From Cantharellus purpuraceus (taxonomy: Eukaryota > Basidiomycota > Agaricomycetes > Cantharellales > Hydnaceae), in contig JALBUN010000048.1 of assembly GCA_025174535.1 (NCBI GenBank), positions 2,046,001-2,110,000 of the forward strand: DNA of 64,000 nt, read 5' to 3'. Below the pieces are notes generated by a model. That model was not told the DNA's origin, ran no database searches, and saw only the letters and a list, made by a program, of their open reading frames with translations. A program made the position numbers and the translations under genes. Positions 48,798 to 59,090 of this stretch are shown piece after piece (the stretch's first letter is position 1; every line of letters starts with the position of its first letter).

Positions 48798-49091
48798 ATA
48801 TCAATGCTTGAACCCGCTACTACGAACGAGATCTCTGGTCACACGCAACCTCCACCTCCCCTGATCATCATTGAAGGAGACAATGAATATGAGATATCTG
48901 AGATCCTGGACTTGAAGATTGACCGTCGATACAAGTGCAAGCTCCAGTACTTAGTCAAATGGACTGGATATGAAGGCACCGACGAAGAGTCCTCATGGAT
49001 CTCCATGTCCAAACTCAATCACGCATCTGAATCCATCTCTGACTTTCACTCTGCTTATCCAGACAAACCTGGCCCTCTTATGAATCCTTAA
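48798..49091 (+). pseudogene. 3' end of Ty3/gypsy pol with chromodomain (element 1)
   Basis: The frame ends at TAA 49089-49091. It contains LEPATTNEISGHTQPPPP, then a chromodomain EYEISEILDLKIDRRYKC, LQYLVKWTGYEGTDEESSWI and a short tail SAYPDKPGPLMNP. Chromodomains at the integrase C-terminus steer chromoviruses to marked chromatin. Everything upstream (gag, protease, RT, integrase core) is missing, replaced by LTR-A at the position equivalent to VFHIS in element 2. Kept residues include the W and Y of the aromatic cage. Confidence 0.82.
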
Positions 49092-49241
49092 GTCCCATTA
49101 CTAATGCTAATTCTATTATTTCGCATCGTCATTTTATTACAAGTCACAAAGGAAATCACCAGCCTAAAATACTCCGAAGGAATATCACTCCGAATCATTT
49201 TTCTCCACTCCGAAGTTTATAATCATTCTCATTTTTTACTT

Positions 49242-50996
49242 TTATACATTGCGTTTCCTTTTCCCCTTCCCCTTATCTACCTCAGGCTCCATCTCCGACT
49301 CCTCATCACTCTCTACATCCGACACCCAATCCTTCTCATCTCCCATGTCCAAATCCTCGTCCAAAGGGGCCATGAACTTCTGCAACCGATGTAACTCGGC
49401 CGTCCGCCGACCCTCCAGAACCTCTTTCTGTTTCATCATCCTCACCAAGTCTACTAGCAACCCCTCCATCCGCCGAAGGTGCTCTGACTGCAGGTTAACC
49501 AGCCGGATAAGCTGGCCCACGGTACTATTGGGCACAGAGATGCGCCCCGTACCTGCACCGGTCATTGCCCCTTCCGATCCGACACCACTACCCCCAGCTG
49601 CCACAGCACCCATCTCCGTCCACCTCTTTTTGGTCAGACGACCTTCCGATTCTTTCTCTGCCCCTCCTTGTACCACTAGTCGGGGCTTGAACTTTCCATC
49701 GATCCTACACCCTCCTTTCCGACCCCGACAACGATCGCAGGACCGAAGTTGGCAAGTTGGGCCAGTGGGCCACACGCACTCCACACCCACATCACGACAT
49801 AAGTCGCAAGTTACACCGGGTCTGCCAAATGGCTCCGTTGGAGCCAGAGCCTTGGGTGGTCTGCCCCTTCTCGCTGCGGCCTCCAAGCGTTCCCTCTCCT
49901 CCTCCTTGTCCTGCTGTCCTGCCGCCGCCTTCTCCATCTTGTGCTTGTGAAGCTGGATTGCCGACCTTATGACACGCAGCTCCTTCTTACGGGTCGCCAA
50001 CACGCGACTCTCCACCTTGCACCATATGACCCTCCAATCCGCCTCCCGCTTCTCCATATCAGTACTCGGGTATGCCTTCAATGAAAAAACCGTGATGTCG
50101 AGATTCTTCTTAGTGGTAGCGGCATAGAGCTCTGCTCTTTTGCGAGCCTCAGCTACCCAAGCCATCTCCTTGTAAGAATTCGAAGTGGGATCTGGCTCTG
50201 CATCTGTCCCAACATCCACACCTGCCTCAGGCTCTGCATTTGCATTGAGCTCCATATTGGCATCAGGATCTGTCTCCACCTCCACCCTCTCCGTCTCCGC
50301 CGCATCATCTTCCTCAGCTGCCCCCAACTCAAATAAGGGCCGTGCCCGTGGACGTAACAGCGAGTCCTCTGCAGTGACAGTCTTCGAACGAGTCACCTCC
50401 ATCCGTGTTATGGAGATGATGGCAACTTCAGGGGTCCCTGGCCGTATCGGCACACTCATACTTCCTGGACTGGTTGCCCCTGCCCCGGTCACCTCCTCCT
50501 CTACCTCCATGGCAGCTTCCAGCTTGTGCACCTGCTCCTCCACTTCCTTCAGTCTCGCAGCCTCCATTGCTGCTGCAAGTTCCTTTACCATGTGGGCCCT
50601 CTCGGCCTTTGCTTCCTCCTCTTTCCTTCTCCGTTCTGTCTTCGCCACCTCTTTCTGCCTCTGCTCTTCCTCCTCCTTCCGTCTCCGTTCCGCATCCTCC
50701 TCCTTCCGTCTCCATTCCACCTCCTCCTCCTTCCATCTCTGTTCCGCCTCCTCCTCCTTCCGTCTCTGTTCTGCCTCCTCCTCCTTCCATCTCCATTCTG
50801 CCTCTTCCTCCTCGTTCCATCTCCGTTCCACCTCCTCCTCCTCCTTCCGTCTCCGTTCCGCTTCCTCCTCCTCCTTCCGTTTCTGTTCCGCTTCCTCCTC
50901 CTCTTTCCGTTTCCACTCCTCCTCCTCTTCCTTCCGTCAGGCCAAGAGCAACTGCTCAAGCTCAGCCATGCTCATGCTTGCCAAAGGGTTTGACAT
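49242..50996 (-). CDS. Antisense accessory gene of the gypsy element: coiled coil, AT-hook-like motif, Zn2Cys6 cluster
   Basis: The frame runs from ATG 50996 to stop at 49242, 584 codons, interrupted only by TGA at codon 20 (50939-50937). Residues 1-19 read MSNPLASMSMAELEQLLLA. About residues 20-150 are Glu/Arg/Lys repeats (EEEAEQRRKEEE type), a long charged coiled coil. An acidic middle contains EMAWVAEARKRAELYAATTK, then RRGRPPKAL (AT-hook-like, near residue 375). A cysteine cluster (about 394-430) is spaced C-x2-C-x6-C-x12-C-x2-C-x6-C, the exact Zn2Cys6 pattern of fungal DNA-binding proteins. A Leu-rich helix (LIRLVNLQSEHLRRMEGLL) and an acidic/basic tail end it. It is convergent with the chromodomain frame (150 bp apart) and lies inside the element, upstream of the 3' LTR. 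A second copy occurs at 55672-57202. Function is unknown; chromatin binding or regulation is inference. Confidence 0.7.
50638..50936. repeat. Coding tandem repeat of the accessory gene
   Basis: Diverged units of about 24-27 bp built on TCCTCCTCCTTCC-x-TCTCC-x-TTC, encoding the E/R/K coiled-coil repeats. The unit number differs between the two gypsy copies. Confidence 0.8.
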
Positions 50997-51026
50997 TGTT
51001 GAGGATAAGACCTCAATCATGCCCCT

Positions 51027-51037
51027 CCTTTTATATG
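51027..51037 (-). promoter_or_regulatory. TATA box of the accessory gene
   Basis: CATATAAAAGG on the minus strand, about 31-41 nt upstream of ATG 50996. The same box sits at the same distance in element 2 (55631-55641). Confidence 0.6.
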
Positions 51038-51138
51038 TCTCCAGACCCCCAGTATAACTCCGACCATGCCCAATCGTCTCACCTATTCAATCCACGGACA
51101 TGAGGCCTCAGGGGCTCGGCCTTAAATGGAGAGATACT

Positions 51139-51663
51139 GTTATGACTATATTCATTAACGTCCAGATCCCCGTCCAATCCACTCAGATCCCCGCGCATAT
51201 GAAATCTATACTCCATTTGGAAACCGCCGTCTCCATCTACCTGTCCGATTGTCACCGCCGATTCCACCCATCTGTCTCCGGTTCCAATTGATGCATCAGC
51301 ATCACCATAGGAACCCAGACATCTGTCCCTGTCAGACTCGGACATGCTCATGTAAGGCTGTCAGCCTCGGAGACCCATCACCAGAGTAATTATTATTAGA
51401 TTTCAAATATGTATTTAAGTTGCCTGACTGGGGACTTCATTCCCCAGTTTGAATATTGAATCACGCCTAGTTCCTAAGTCCGATCCTAACTCTCTAAGTC
51501 GTACTCTGTCTCCAAAATCTTGGACACCAGTATCAGTGAGGGTGCAGCACATAAGCTGAAGCCAAGTCTGTTCTGACCCCCACGACATACTCCGCTTCGA
51601 CCCAACCTCGGACCTCGATCTCTGACCCAATCTCCAACCCCCAATCAGACCTAGTGCGTAACA
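51139..51663 (+). repeat. LTR-B copy 1 (3' LTR of element 1)
   Basis: 525 bp, TGTTATGACTATATTC...CTAGTGCGTAACA. A purine-rich tract AAATGGAGAGATAC lies directly before it and TTGGTGGAGTTGAC, a possible primer-binding site, follows it. Confidence 0.8.
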
Positions 51664-51855
51664 GTTGGTGGAGTTGACAGAGATGAAGGAGATGGAGATA
51701 GAGATCTGGAGATCGGACTTGGTGTTACAGGATGTAACATTGTGCACATGTAGGTGCTATTCTCAGGCAGCATGTATTTTATTATATCCTGGTGAGCTAT
51801 TACTCTACTTCCATGTCAACTGCTATCTGACTTACATATGTCTTCAGAGGGTCCA
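51664..51855 (+). other. Possible 5' leader remnant of another gypsy copy
   Basis: 190 bp after LTR-B copy 1, starting with the primer-site-like TGGTGGAGTTGACAGAGATG. No open frame. Confidence 0.35.
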
Positions 51856-52546
51856 TGTCAGGGTTCATATGACTCATTTTCTATTTTTAGTACCTTTCTT
51901 ATTGCCCCTATCAGCATAGCCTGTCAGGGTGCACTCTCCTATCTCTCTCCTATCTTGTTACACACTAGGTCCGATTGGGGGTTGGAGATTGGGTCAGAGG
52001 TTGGGTCAGAGGTTGGGTTGGAGTTGGAGAGGGAGTCAGGGTATGTTGTGAGGGTTGGAACGGACTTGGCTTCAGCTTATGTGCTGCACCCTCACTAATA
52101 CCAGTGTCCAAGATTTCGGAGACAGAGTACAACTTAGATAGTTAGGATTGGACTTAGGAACTAGGTGTGATTTGATATTTGAACTGGGGGTGAAGTCCCC
52201 AGTTGGACAGCTTAAATACATATTTGAAATCTAATAACAATTACTCCAGTGATGGGTCTCCAAGGCCAACGGCCTTACGTGAGTATGTCTGAGTCCGATG
52301 GGGATGGATGTCCAGGTTCCTATGGTGATGCTGATGCATCAATCAGAACCGGAGATGGATGGGCGAGATTCGGCAGTGACAATTGGACAGATAGATGGGG
52401 ATGTGATGGTTTCCAAATGGAGTATAGATTTCATATGCATGGATCTGAGTGGATCAGATGGGGATCTGGGCGTTAATGAATATAGTCATAACATATCTTT
52501 CCCCTATTGTTCCCCTATCTTGGTTCCCCTATTTCTTGCATCATCC
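51856..52546 (+). repeat. LTR-C fragment, split by LTR-B copy 2
   Basis: TGTCAGGGTTCATATGACTC at 51856 and TTCCCCTATCTTGGTTCCCC (52519-52540 area) match 58179-58340 in order. A solo LTR-B sits between the halves. Confidence 0.65.
51956..52493 (-). repeat. Solo LTR-B copy 2
   Basis: 538 bp, TGTTACACACTAGG...GTCATAACA, flanked by the 5-bp target duplication TATCT (51951-51955, 52494-52498). Confidence 0.85.
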
Positions 52547-53534
52547 TGTTATGCACTAGGTGTATGGGTTTTCCTTCAATAACATCTTGTTTCCTGTCCT
52601 GAATCTATGTATTTTCGCTTCATGGCCTTAAAATATCAGCAAATACCTGCTGCTTTCTATTGATTTAGGGTCATTCAAATATTCTCTATTTTTTCATATT
52701 TTTTTCAGGAATTTTCCATGCAGAAATGAGCCCACAACCTTGTTGTTCTGCTGGGCAAAGTTTGGGACCCACATGGACCCACAAACCTTCGCAGATGTCA
52801 GCAGCTTTAAAGTCAGCCGGAGTCACCCAGACAACTGACTCATTTTTGATCACATGACTCATTTCAATCTCCGACTCAATCTGGTCACCACTGCCAGTAA
52901 ATGCTCAATATCTTCACAACCACTGCACCTCCTGACTCCATTTTCAGTGGAGAGTTCAATAGAAGCTGTGCCTACCCATATACCCATAGCCATGCTGATC
53001 AGCCCAGGAAATGAAGTATTGACTGAGTTATTTGAGTAATGGTGACTCATGCAATGACTCCTGCCATGACTCATGCTATGACTCCTGCTCTGAGTCACAC
53101 TATGACTCCATCCATGACTCATGCCATGAGTCAGAGCAGCTCATTGGCTAGAAAACTTCCACCCCCTTCTCACATATTCCACTAGCTTCCAGTAGTTTCC
53201 ATCTATTAATAGGTAGAAGTTTCCAGTAGTATTAGTCAGCTCCTGTAAATACAATATAAAAGGAGGCCATTCTGCCTCTGAAATAATAACCATTTCTACC
53301 CCATCATTTGCACATCAGTGTGACTAGAGTGACATACAGTGTCATCCTCTATATCTCAGTAACTGTTGATTGTCCAGTTCAAGGGTTGCTTACAGTTGTG
53401 TAACTGTATTCAATTGCACTCGAAGTAGTGATTGTCCTGCTTTGGGTGTGAGTGTAGTATCCACCCTGTGTGACTACGAATCTACAGGGTGAGATTGTCT
53501 GTTGATAGTCCTGCCATTAGTGCTCTTTGTTTAA

Positions 53535-54015
53535 GACGCTTGTTCAGAAATACATCAAATATGTATATACAACCCATTTCCTCAAATTTAGATTTAAAAC
53601 ATATTTTGATATTTTGACATGATTCTCAAAAATAATTCTTTTTTTTTTTTCATTTACTGGTGGCTAATCTAATGTACCTTGAATCCTCACCTGGCATTTG
53701 TATATCTAAATATTTTCTATTATACCCATAATATTAGTATATATATTACTGTTATATTCATACAAATAATTATGTTCATCCATAACAAACATCTTATCTT
53801 TTAAAGTTTATTAAAATATGAAATATATATTTATATTTATAAAAATTTAAGATATCCAAAAAAAACTTGGATATCCAAAATCTTTAAAGATATCCAGATT
53901 GTAACTCCCTATTTTTATGATCATTATTAAAATTCTGATGTATATCTCATATATTCTGATGTACATCTTGTATACATCAGAATATTGTATAACAGCATCC
54001 TTCCAAACAAGTGTC
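53535..54015 (+). mobile_element. MITE copy c (481 bp)
   Basis: GACGCTTGTTCAG...CAAACAAGTGTC, flanked by TAA on both sides (53532-53534, 54016-54018). The empty site is seen in LTR-A at about 48460 (GTTTAAGTTCTG). Confidence 0.85.
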
Positions 54016-54166
54016 TAAGTTACTAGTGTGTACTGCCTTTGCAGAGCATTAGAATCTTGAACTTGTGTGAAGCAGTTGCTAGACTACTTCACACCTCGCT
54101 GTTACCTGCTTCAGAGTGTCACTGGTTGGACAGTCGGATTCATCCACTACTTCCTCTAGCCTCTAA

Positions 54167-54732
54167 GACGCTTGTTCAGAAATACAACAAATACGTATAT
54201 ACAACCTATTTTCCTCAAATTTTATACAATACACTTCAATTCAAACTTATTTTCATATTTCAACATGATTCTCAAATTTTACACAATATACTAGATTAAA
54301 ACATATTGTGATATTTTGGCATAATTCTCAAAAATAATTCTTTTTTTCCTGATTTAGTGGTGGCAACTCTCTTGAGGGAACATCCAAATATCATTGATTG
54401 TTTCTTATACAATACTTGTAACATAATTTGAACTATCTTTAATCCCCACCTGGTATTTGTATATCTAAATACCCTATATAATACCAATTATATTAATACA
54501 TACATTCCTATTATATCCATGTAAATGATTATGTTCATCTCAACCAAATATCTTATCTTTTAAAGTTTATTAAAATATAGAATATATGTTTATATTTATG
54601 AAAATTTCACACATCCGAAATCTTTTAAGATATCCAAATTGTAACTCCCTGGCTTTATGTATCATTGAAATCCTGATGTATATCTCCTATACATCAGAAT
54701 ATTGTATACTGACATGATTCCGAACAAGCGTC
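54167..54732 (+). mobile_element. MITE copy b (566 bp)
   Basis: GACGCTTGTTCAG...CGAACAAGCGTC, flanked by TAA (54164-54166, 54733-54735). The empty site CCTCTAAGTGCATT is intact at about 48518. Same length as copy a, opposite orientation. Confidence 0.88.
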
Positions 54733-55630
54733 TAAGTGCATTCCCCTCTTTTTGGAATATCTGGACCCCTAAGCATCCATGAACTCTAGACTCTGGAAGT
54801 CTTATTCATTCCCTGCTGCTAAGAAACATATTACCTTCCTGCATATCGTCTGCATTGACCATTACAACAGATTGTAACCAAAGTACAAACATTAAATCGT
54901 TTCTGGAGTTGTGCTGCAGTAGGATTTGATATTCTTCTCAGCTGTTCATTCATGGAATTGTGGTGATTTAGAGTTTGCCCTAACACCATAATTTTGCGGG
55001 TTCCAAAACACTAGGTCCAAATCAGGGTTGGAGGTTGGGTTGGAGGTTGGGTTGGAGGTTGGAGAGGGAGTCAGGGTATGTTGTGGGGGTTGGAACAGAC
55101 TTGGCTTCAGCTTATGTGCTGCACCCTCACTAATACCAGTGTCTGAGATTTTAGAGACAGAGTATGACTTAGATAGTTAGGATTGGACTTAGGAACTAGG
55201 CGTGATTTGATATTTGAACTGGGGATGAAGTCCCCAGTTGGACAGCTTAAATACATATTTGAATTCTAATAATAATTACTCTGGTGATGGGTCTCCAAGG
55301 CTGATGGCCTTACGTGAGTATGTCCAAGTCTGATGGGGACAGATGTCTGGGTTCCTATGGTGATGCTGATGCATCAATCAGAACCGGAGATGGATGGGCG
55401 AGATTCGGCAGTGACAATCGGACAGATAGATGGGGATGTGATGGTTTCCAAATGGAGTATAGATTTCATATGCATGGGGATCTGAGTGGATCGGACAGGG
55501 ATCTGGGTGTTAATGAATATAGTCATAACAGTATCTCTCCATTTAAGGCCAAGCCCCTGAGGCCTCATGTCCATGGATTGAATAGATGAGACAGTTGGGC
55601 ACAGTCGGAGTTATACTGGGGGTCTGGAGA

Positions 55631-55641
55631 CATATAAAAGG
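55631..55641 (+). promoter_or_regulatory. TATA box of accessory gene copy 2
   Basis: CATATAAAAGG, 31-41 nt before ATG 55672, as in element 1. Confidence 0.55.
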
Positions 55642-55671
55642 AGGGGCATGATTGAGGTCTTATCCTCAACA

Positions 55672-57202
55672 ATGTCAAATCCTTTGGCAAACATGAGTGT
55701 GGCCGAGCTTGAGCAGTTGCTCTTGGCCTGATGGAAGGAAGAGGAAGAGGAGCAGAGATGGAAAGAGGAGGAGGCAGAACAGAGATGGAAGGAGGAGGAG
55801 GAGGCAGAACGGAGATGGAAGGAGGAGGAGGAGGCAGAACAGAGATGGAAGGAGGAGGAGGAGGCAGAATGGAGATGGAAGGAGGAGGAGGAGGCAGAAT
55901 GGACATGGAAGGAGGAGGAGGAGGCAGAACGGACATGGAAGGAGGAGGAGGAGGCAGAATGGAGACAGAAGGAGGAGGCAGAGACAGAATGGAGAAGGAA
56001 GGAGGAAGAAGCAAAAGCCAAGTGAGCCTGCAGGGTCAAGGAACTTGTGGCCACGATGGAGGCCATGAGACTGAAGGAAGTGGAAGAGCAGACACATGAG
56101 CTAGAAGCCACCATGGAGGTAGAGGAGGAGGTGACTGGGGCAGGGGCGACCAGTCACTCAGAGTCCAAGTGTGCCAATACAGGCAGGGACCCCCAAGGTC
56201 GCCATCATCTTGATTATGCGGATGGAATTAACCCGTCTGACAGCTGTCCCTATGGTGGACTCACAATTACATCTGTGGTCATGGCTGTTATTTGTGGTGG
56301 GTGTGGCTGAGGAAGATGATGCCGTGGAGGTGGAGAGGGCGGGTGGATCCTGATGCCAAAATGGAGCTCGACGCAAATGCAGAGCCTGAGGCAGGTGTGG
56401 ATGTTGGGACAGATATGGAGCCAGATCCAACCTCAAATTGCTATGAGGAGATGGCTTTGGGTAGCTCCAGTCAAAGCTTGCAAAAGGGTGGAGCTCTATG
56501 CTGCTGCCACCAAGAAGAACCTTGAGGTCACAGTTTTTTCATTGAAGGCACACCCGAGTGCTGATATGGAGAAGCAGGAGGCGGACCAGAGGGTCATATG
56601 GTGCAAAGCGGAGAATTGCATGTTGGCGACCCATAAGAAGGAGCTGTGTGTCACTAGGTCAGCAATCCAGCTTCACAAGTGCAAGATGGAGAAGGTGGCG
56701 GTGGAACAGCAGGACAAGGAGGAGGAGAGGGGCACTTAGAGGCCACATCGAGAAGGAGTGGACCACCCAAGGCTCTGGCTCCGATGGAGCCATTTGGGGG
56801 GCCTGGTGTAATTTGCAACTTGTGTTGTGACATGGGCGTGGAGTGTGTGTGGCCTACTGGCCCAACTTGCCACCTTTGGTCCTGCAATCATTGTCGGGGT
56901 CAGAAAGGAGGGTGTAGGATCAATGGCAAGTTCAATCCCTGGAGTCAGAGCACCTCTGGCAGATGGAGGGGTTGTTAGTGGACTTGGTGAAGACGATGAA
57001 ATGGAAGGAGGTTCTGGAGGGTTGGCAGACTGCTGAGTTGCATCGGCTGCAGAAGTTCATGGCCCCTTTGGACGAGGATTCAGATATGGGGGATGAGAAA
57101 GATTGGGTGTCAGATGTAGAGAGTGATGATGAGTCAGAGACAGAGCCTGAGGTGGACAAGGGGAAGGGAAAAAGGAAACACAATGTAAAACATAAAAAAT
57201 GA
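55672..57202 (+). pseudogene. Accessory gene copy 2, broken
   Basis: Starts ATG 55672 with MSNPLANMSVAELEQLLLA and has TGA at 55729-55731, the same codon 20 as in copy 1, followed by WKEEEEE. The coiled-coil repeat block (55730-56000) is followed by more stops (for example TGA after KAK near 56024) and frameshifts. The cysteine cluster survives near 56811-56925 (CNLC, GVECVWPTGPTC, CNHCRGQKGGC), and the end MAPLDEDSDMGDEKDWVSDV is open to the stop at 57200-57202. Layout relative to the chromodomain frame and LTR equals copy 1. Confidence 0.78.
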
Positions 57203-57286
57203 AAATGAAAATGAAAATGATTGTAATATTTTGGAGCAGAAGAAAATGGGGCAATATAATTAGCATCAGTAATCAAACTTAAAGAT

Positions 57287-57641
57287 TCATAAGAGGGCCA
57301 GGGTGTCTGGATAAGTGGAGTGAAAATCAGAGACAGATTCAGATGCATGATTGAGTTCGGATGTGGAGATCCATGAGGACTCTTCATCAGTGCCTTCATA
57401 TTCAGTCCATTTGACTAGGTACTGGAGCTTGCACTTGTATCGACGATCAATCTTTGAGTCCAGAATCTCAGATATCTCATATTCGTTATCTTCTTTGATG
57501 ATGATCAGAGGAGGTGGAGGTTGCGTGCGACCGGAGATCTTGTTTGTAGTAGCAGGTCCGAGCATTGATATATGGAAGACCAGGTGAACTGCTTGGAAGT
57601 GGTCAGGGAGGTGGAGGGTGAAGGACCTGCTGCCTGCACAA
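57287..57641 (-). pseudogene. 3' end of Ty3/gypsy pol with chromodomain (element 2)
   Basis: Minus-strand frame with SRSFTLHLPDHFQAVHLVF, HISMLGPATTNK, EYEISEILDSKIDRRYKC, QYLVKWTEYEGTDEESSWI and a tail ending at 57287. G in KWTGY is E here. The upstream pol is cut by LTR-E at 57642. Confidence 0.8.
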
Positions 57642-59090
57642 TGACGAGCCAGGATGCATTGAGGACGTATATCGAACCACTCTGACAGTCCAACTCCGCC
57701 AGCGTCTTTTTGTATCAAACTTTTAAATAGTGCTGCAACTCCCTCTCCACCTCAGTCTCTAATTCTAGCCATCGGTCATCACTCATGTTTCATCGCCATC
57801 GATCATTATCAGCCTCCTATTCACACCGATCCTTTCATCATCATTCACATGGCTTCCAATCCTATTCCCTCTCCAACATCTCTTCTAATAATACATCACA
57901 CTGGTCTCTGGACACAGAGGACTATCAAAAATATGCTGAGCTCCATGGGCATGTTAAGCCACCTCCACGCATCAAAATACTTCCAAAACTCTTTCAATGT
58001 CCAAGGTCCCCACCATGTCTCTCTTATGCGATTGGTGATCCCATATTCTTTCATGATTCTGTTGAACCATATACATTCCTTGGCATTTTGCCTCTATATC
58101 ATAACACAGATAGAAGAGTTGAATGTGAGGTAGAGTTTCACTGACCTATCCTCCCGCTTCAATCTGACTCAGGTTAAATGTCAGGGTTCAAATGAGTCAT
58201 ATTCTATTTTTAGTATTTTCTCTTGATGCCCCTATCAGCACAGCCTGTCAGGGAGTGTCTCTCCTATTTCATTGCCCCCATCACTTCCTATCCTTCCTCC
58301 CTATTATTCCCCTATCTTGGTTCCCCTATCTGTCTCCATCATTTAGTATAAAGACTTGCCTTGGTGCAGTGTGATCCCCTCAGCTTGATCTCTGAGGATA
58401 TCCACTGTACCAGGTAAGTCCCATGTATTTATCAGAAACAGCTGTATAGACTGAGGATATCCGCTGTACCAGCTGGCATTATCTCTTATCGGCTCTCGTT
58501 CTATTGAGTATCTTGTTGTTGTGGCCTCGTCATCAGCATCGCCTTCACAGGCTTCCAATTCTATTCCTCTCTCCAACATCTCTTCTAATAATATGTCACA
58601 CTGGTCTCTGGACACAGAGGATTATCAAAAATACACTGAGCTCCACGGGCATGTTAAGCCACCTCCATGTGTCAAAATACTTCCAAAACTCTTTCAACAT
58701 CCAAGATCCCCACCATGTCTCTCTTATGTGATTGGCGATCCTATATTCTTTCACGATTCCATTGAACCATATACATTCCTCGGTATTTTGCCTCTATATT
58801 GTAACACAGATAGAAGAGTCAAACATGAGGTAGAGTTTCAGTTGCCATCGCCGACCTATCCTCCCACTTCAATCCGACTCAGGTTACATCATGTCAGGCA
58901 AAGGGACCAAATACCCTTGGAACAGGATACCATATGGAGATGGATCACTAAGACAATAAGGAGTATTTGTTGTGGATGCTGACTGAAGTCCTCATGTGAT
59001 CAGGGTCAATTTATCTTCAGAGACACACCGTCTGTTTGTTAGGACTGTTGCACATAGGCTTACAGGATCTATTCCATAAGTGAACCGACA
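57642..59090 (+). repeat. LTR-E copy 1 (rearranged)
   Basis: Starts TGACGAGCCAGGATG and ends CCATAAGTGAACCGACA. It contains the LTR-borne reading frame twice (57.79-58.14 and 58.52-58.98 kb) with an LTR-C-like segment from 58179 between them. Left flank is element 2 pol and right flank is element 3 gag, with no target duplication, so it is a recombinant. Confidence 0.65.
58540..58982 (+). CDS. LTR-E-borne open reading frame, copy 2
   Basis: Open frame of about 145 codons matching 61430-61864 (NSIPLSNISSNN, HWSLDTEDYQKY, PPPCVKILPKLFQ, YAIGDPIFFH-like, CCGC end). There is no ATG at the homologous start: GCTTCCAATTC follows a possible 3' splice site (CTTCACAG). An earlier partial copy at 57785-58144 is frameshifted and cut short. 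Confidence 0.35.

Larger units (their letters stand above)
52561..55010 (+). repeat. Solo LTR-A copy 3 with two nested MITEs
   Basis: TGTATGGGTTTTCC...GGTTCCAAAACA, flanked by the target duplication CTAGG (52556-52560, 55011-55015). After removing two MITEs it is about 1.4 kb, and it is clearly more diverged than the inverted pair. Confidence 0.85.
52547..55530 (-). repeat. LTR-B copy 3 (3' LTR of element 2), interrupted by LTR-A
   Basis: Starts TGTTATGCACTAGG at 52547, is interrupted at 52561-55010 by an LTR-A, resumes CTAGGTCC and ends GTCATAACA at 55530. The next bases GTATCTCTCCATTT are the reverse complement of the purine tract seen before LTR-B copy 1. Confidence 0.8.

Noticed and set aside
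50185..51057. 290-codon + strand open frame rich in Ser and Phe
   Set aside because: Exact antisense of the accessory gene's repeat block; the low-complexity repeat keeps several frames open. The minus strand has the TATA box, ATG and motifs.
54000..55020. Repeated AT-rich blocks suggested a CRISPR-like or centromeric array
   Set aside because: Explained by two MITEs and an LTR with target duplications; no regular spacer structure.
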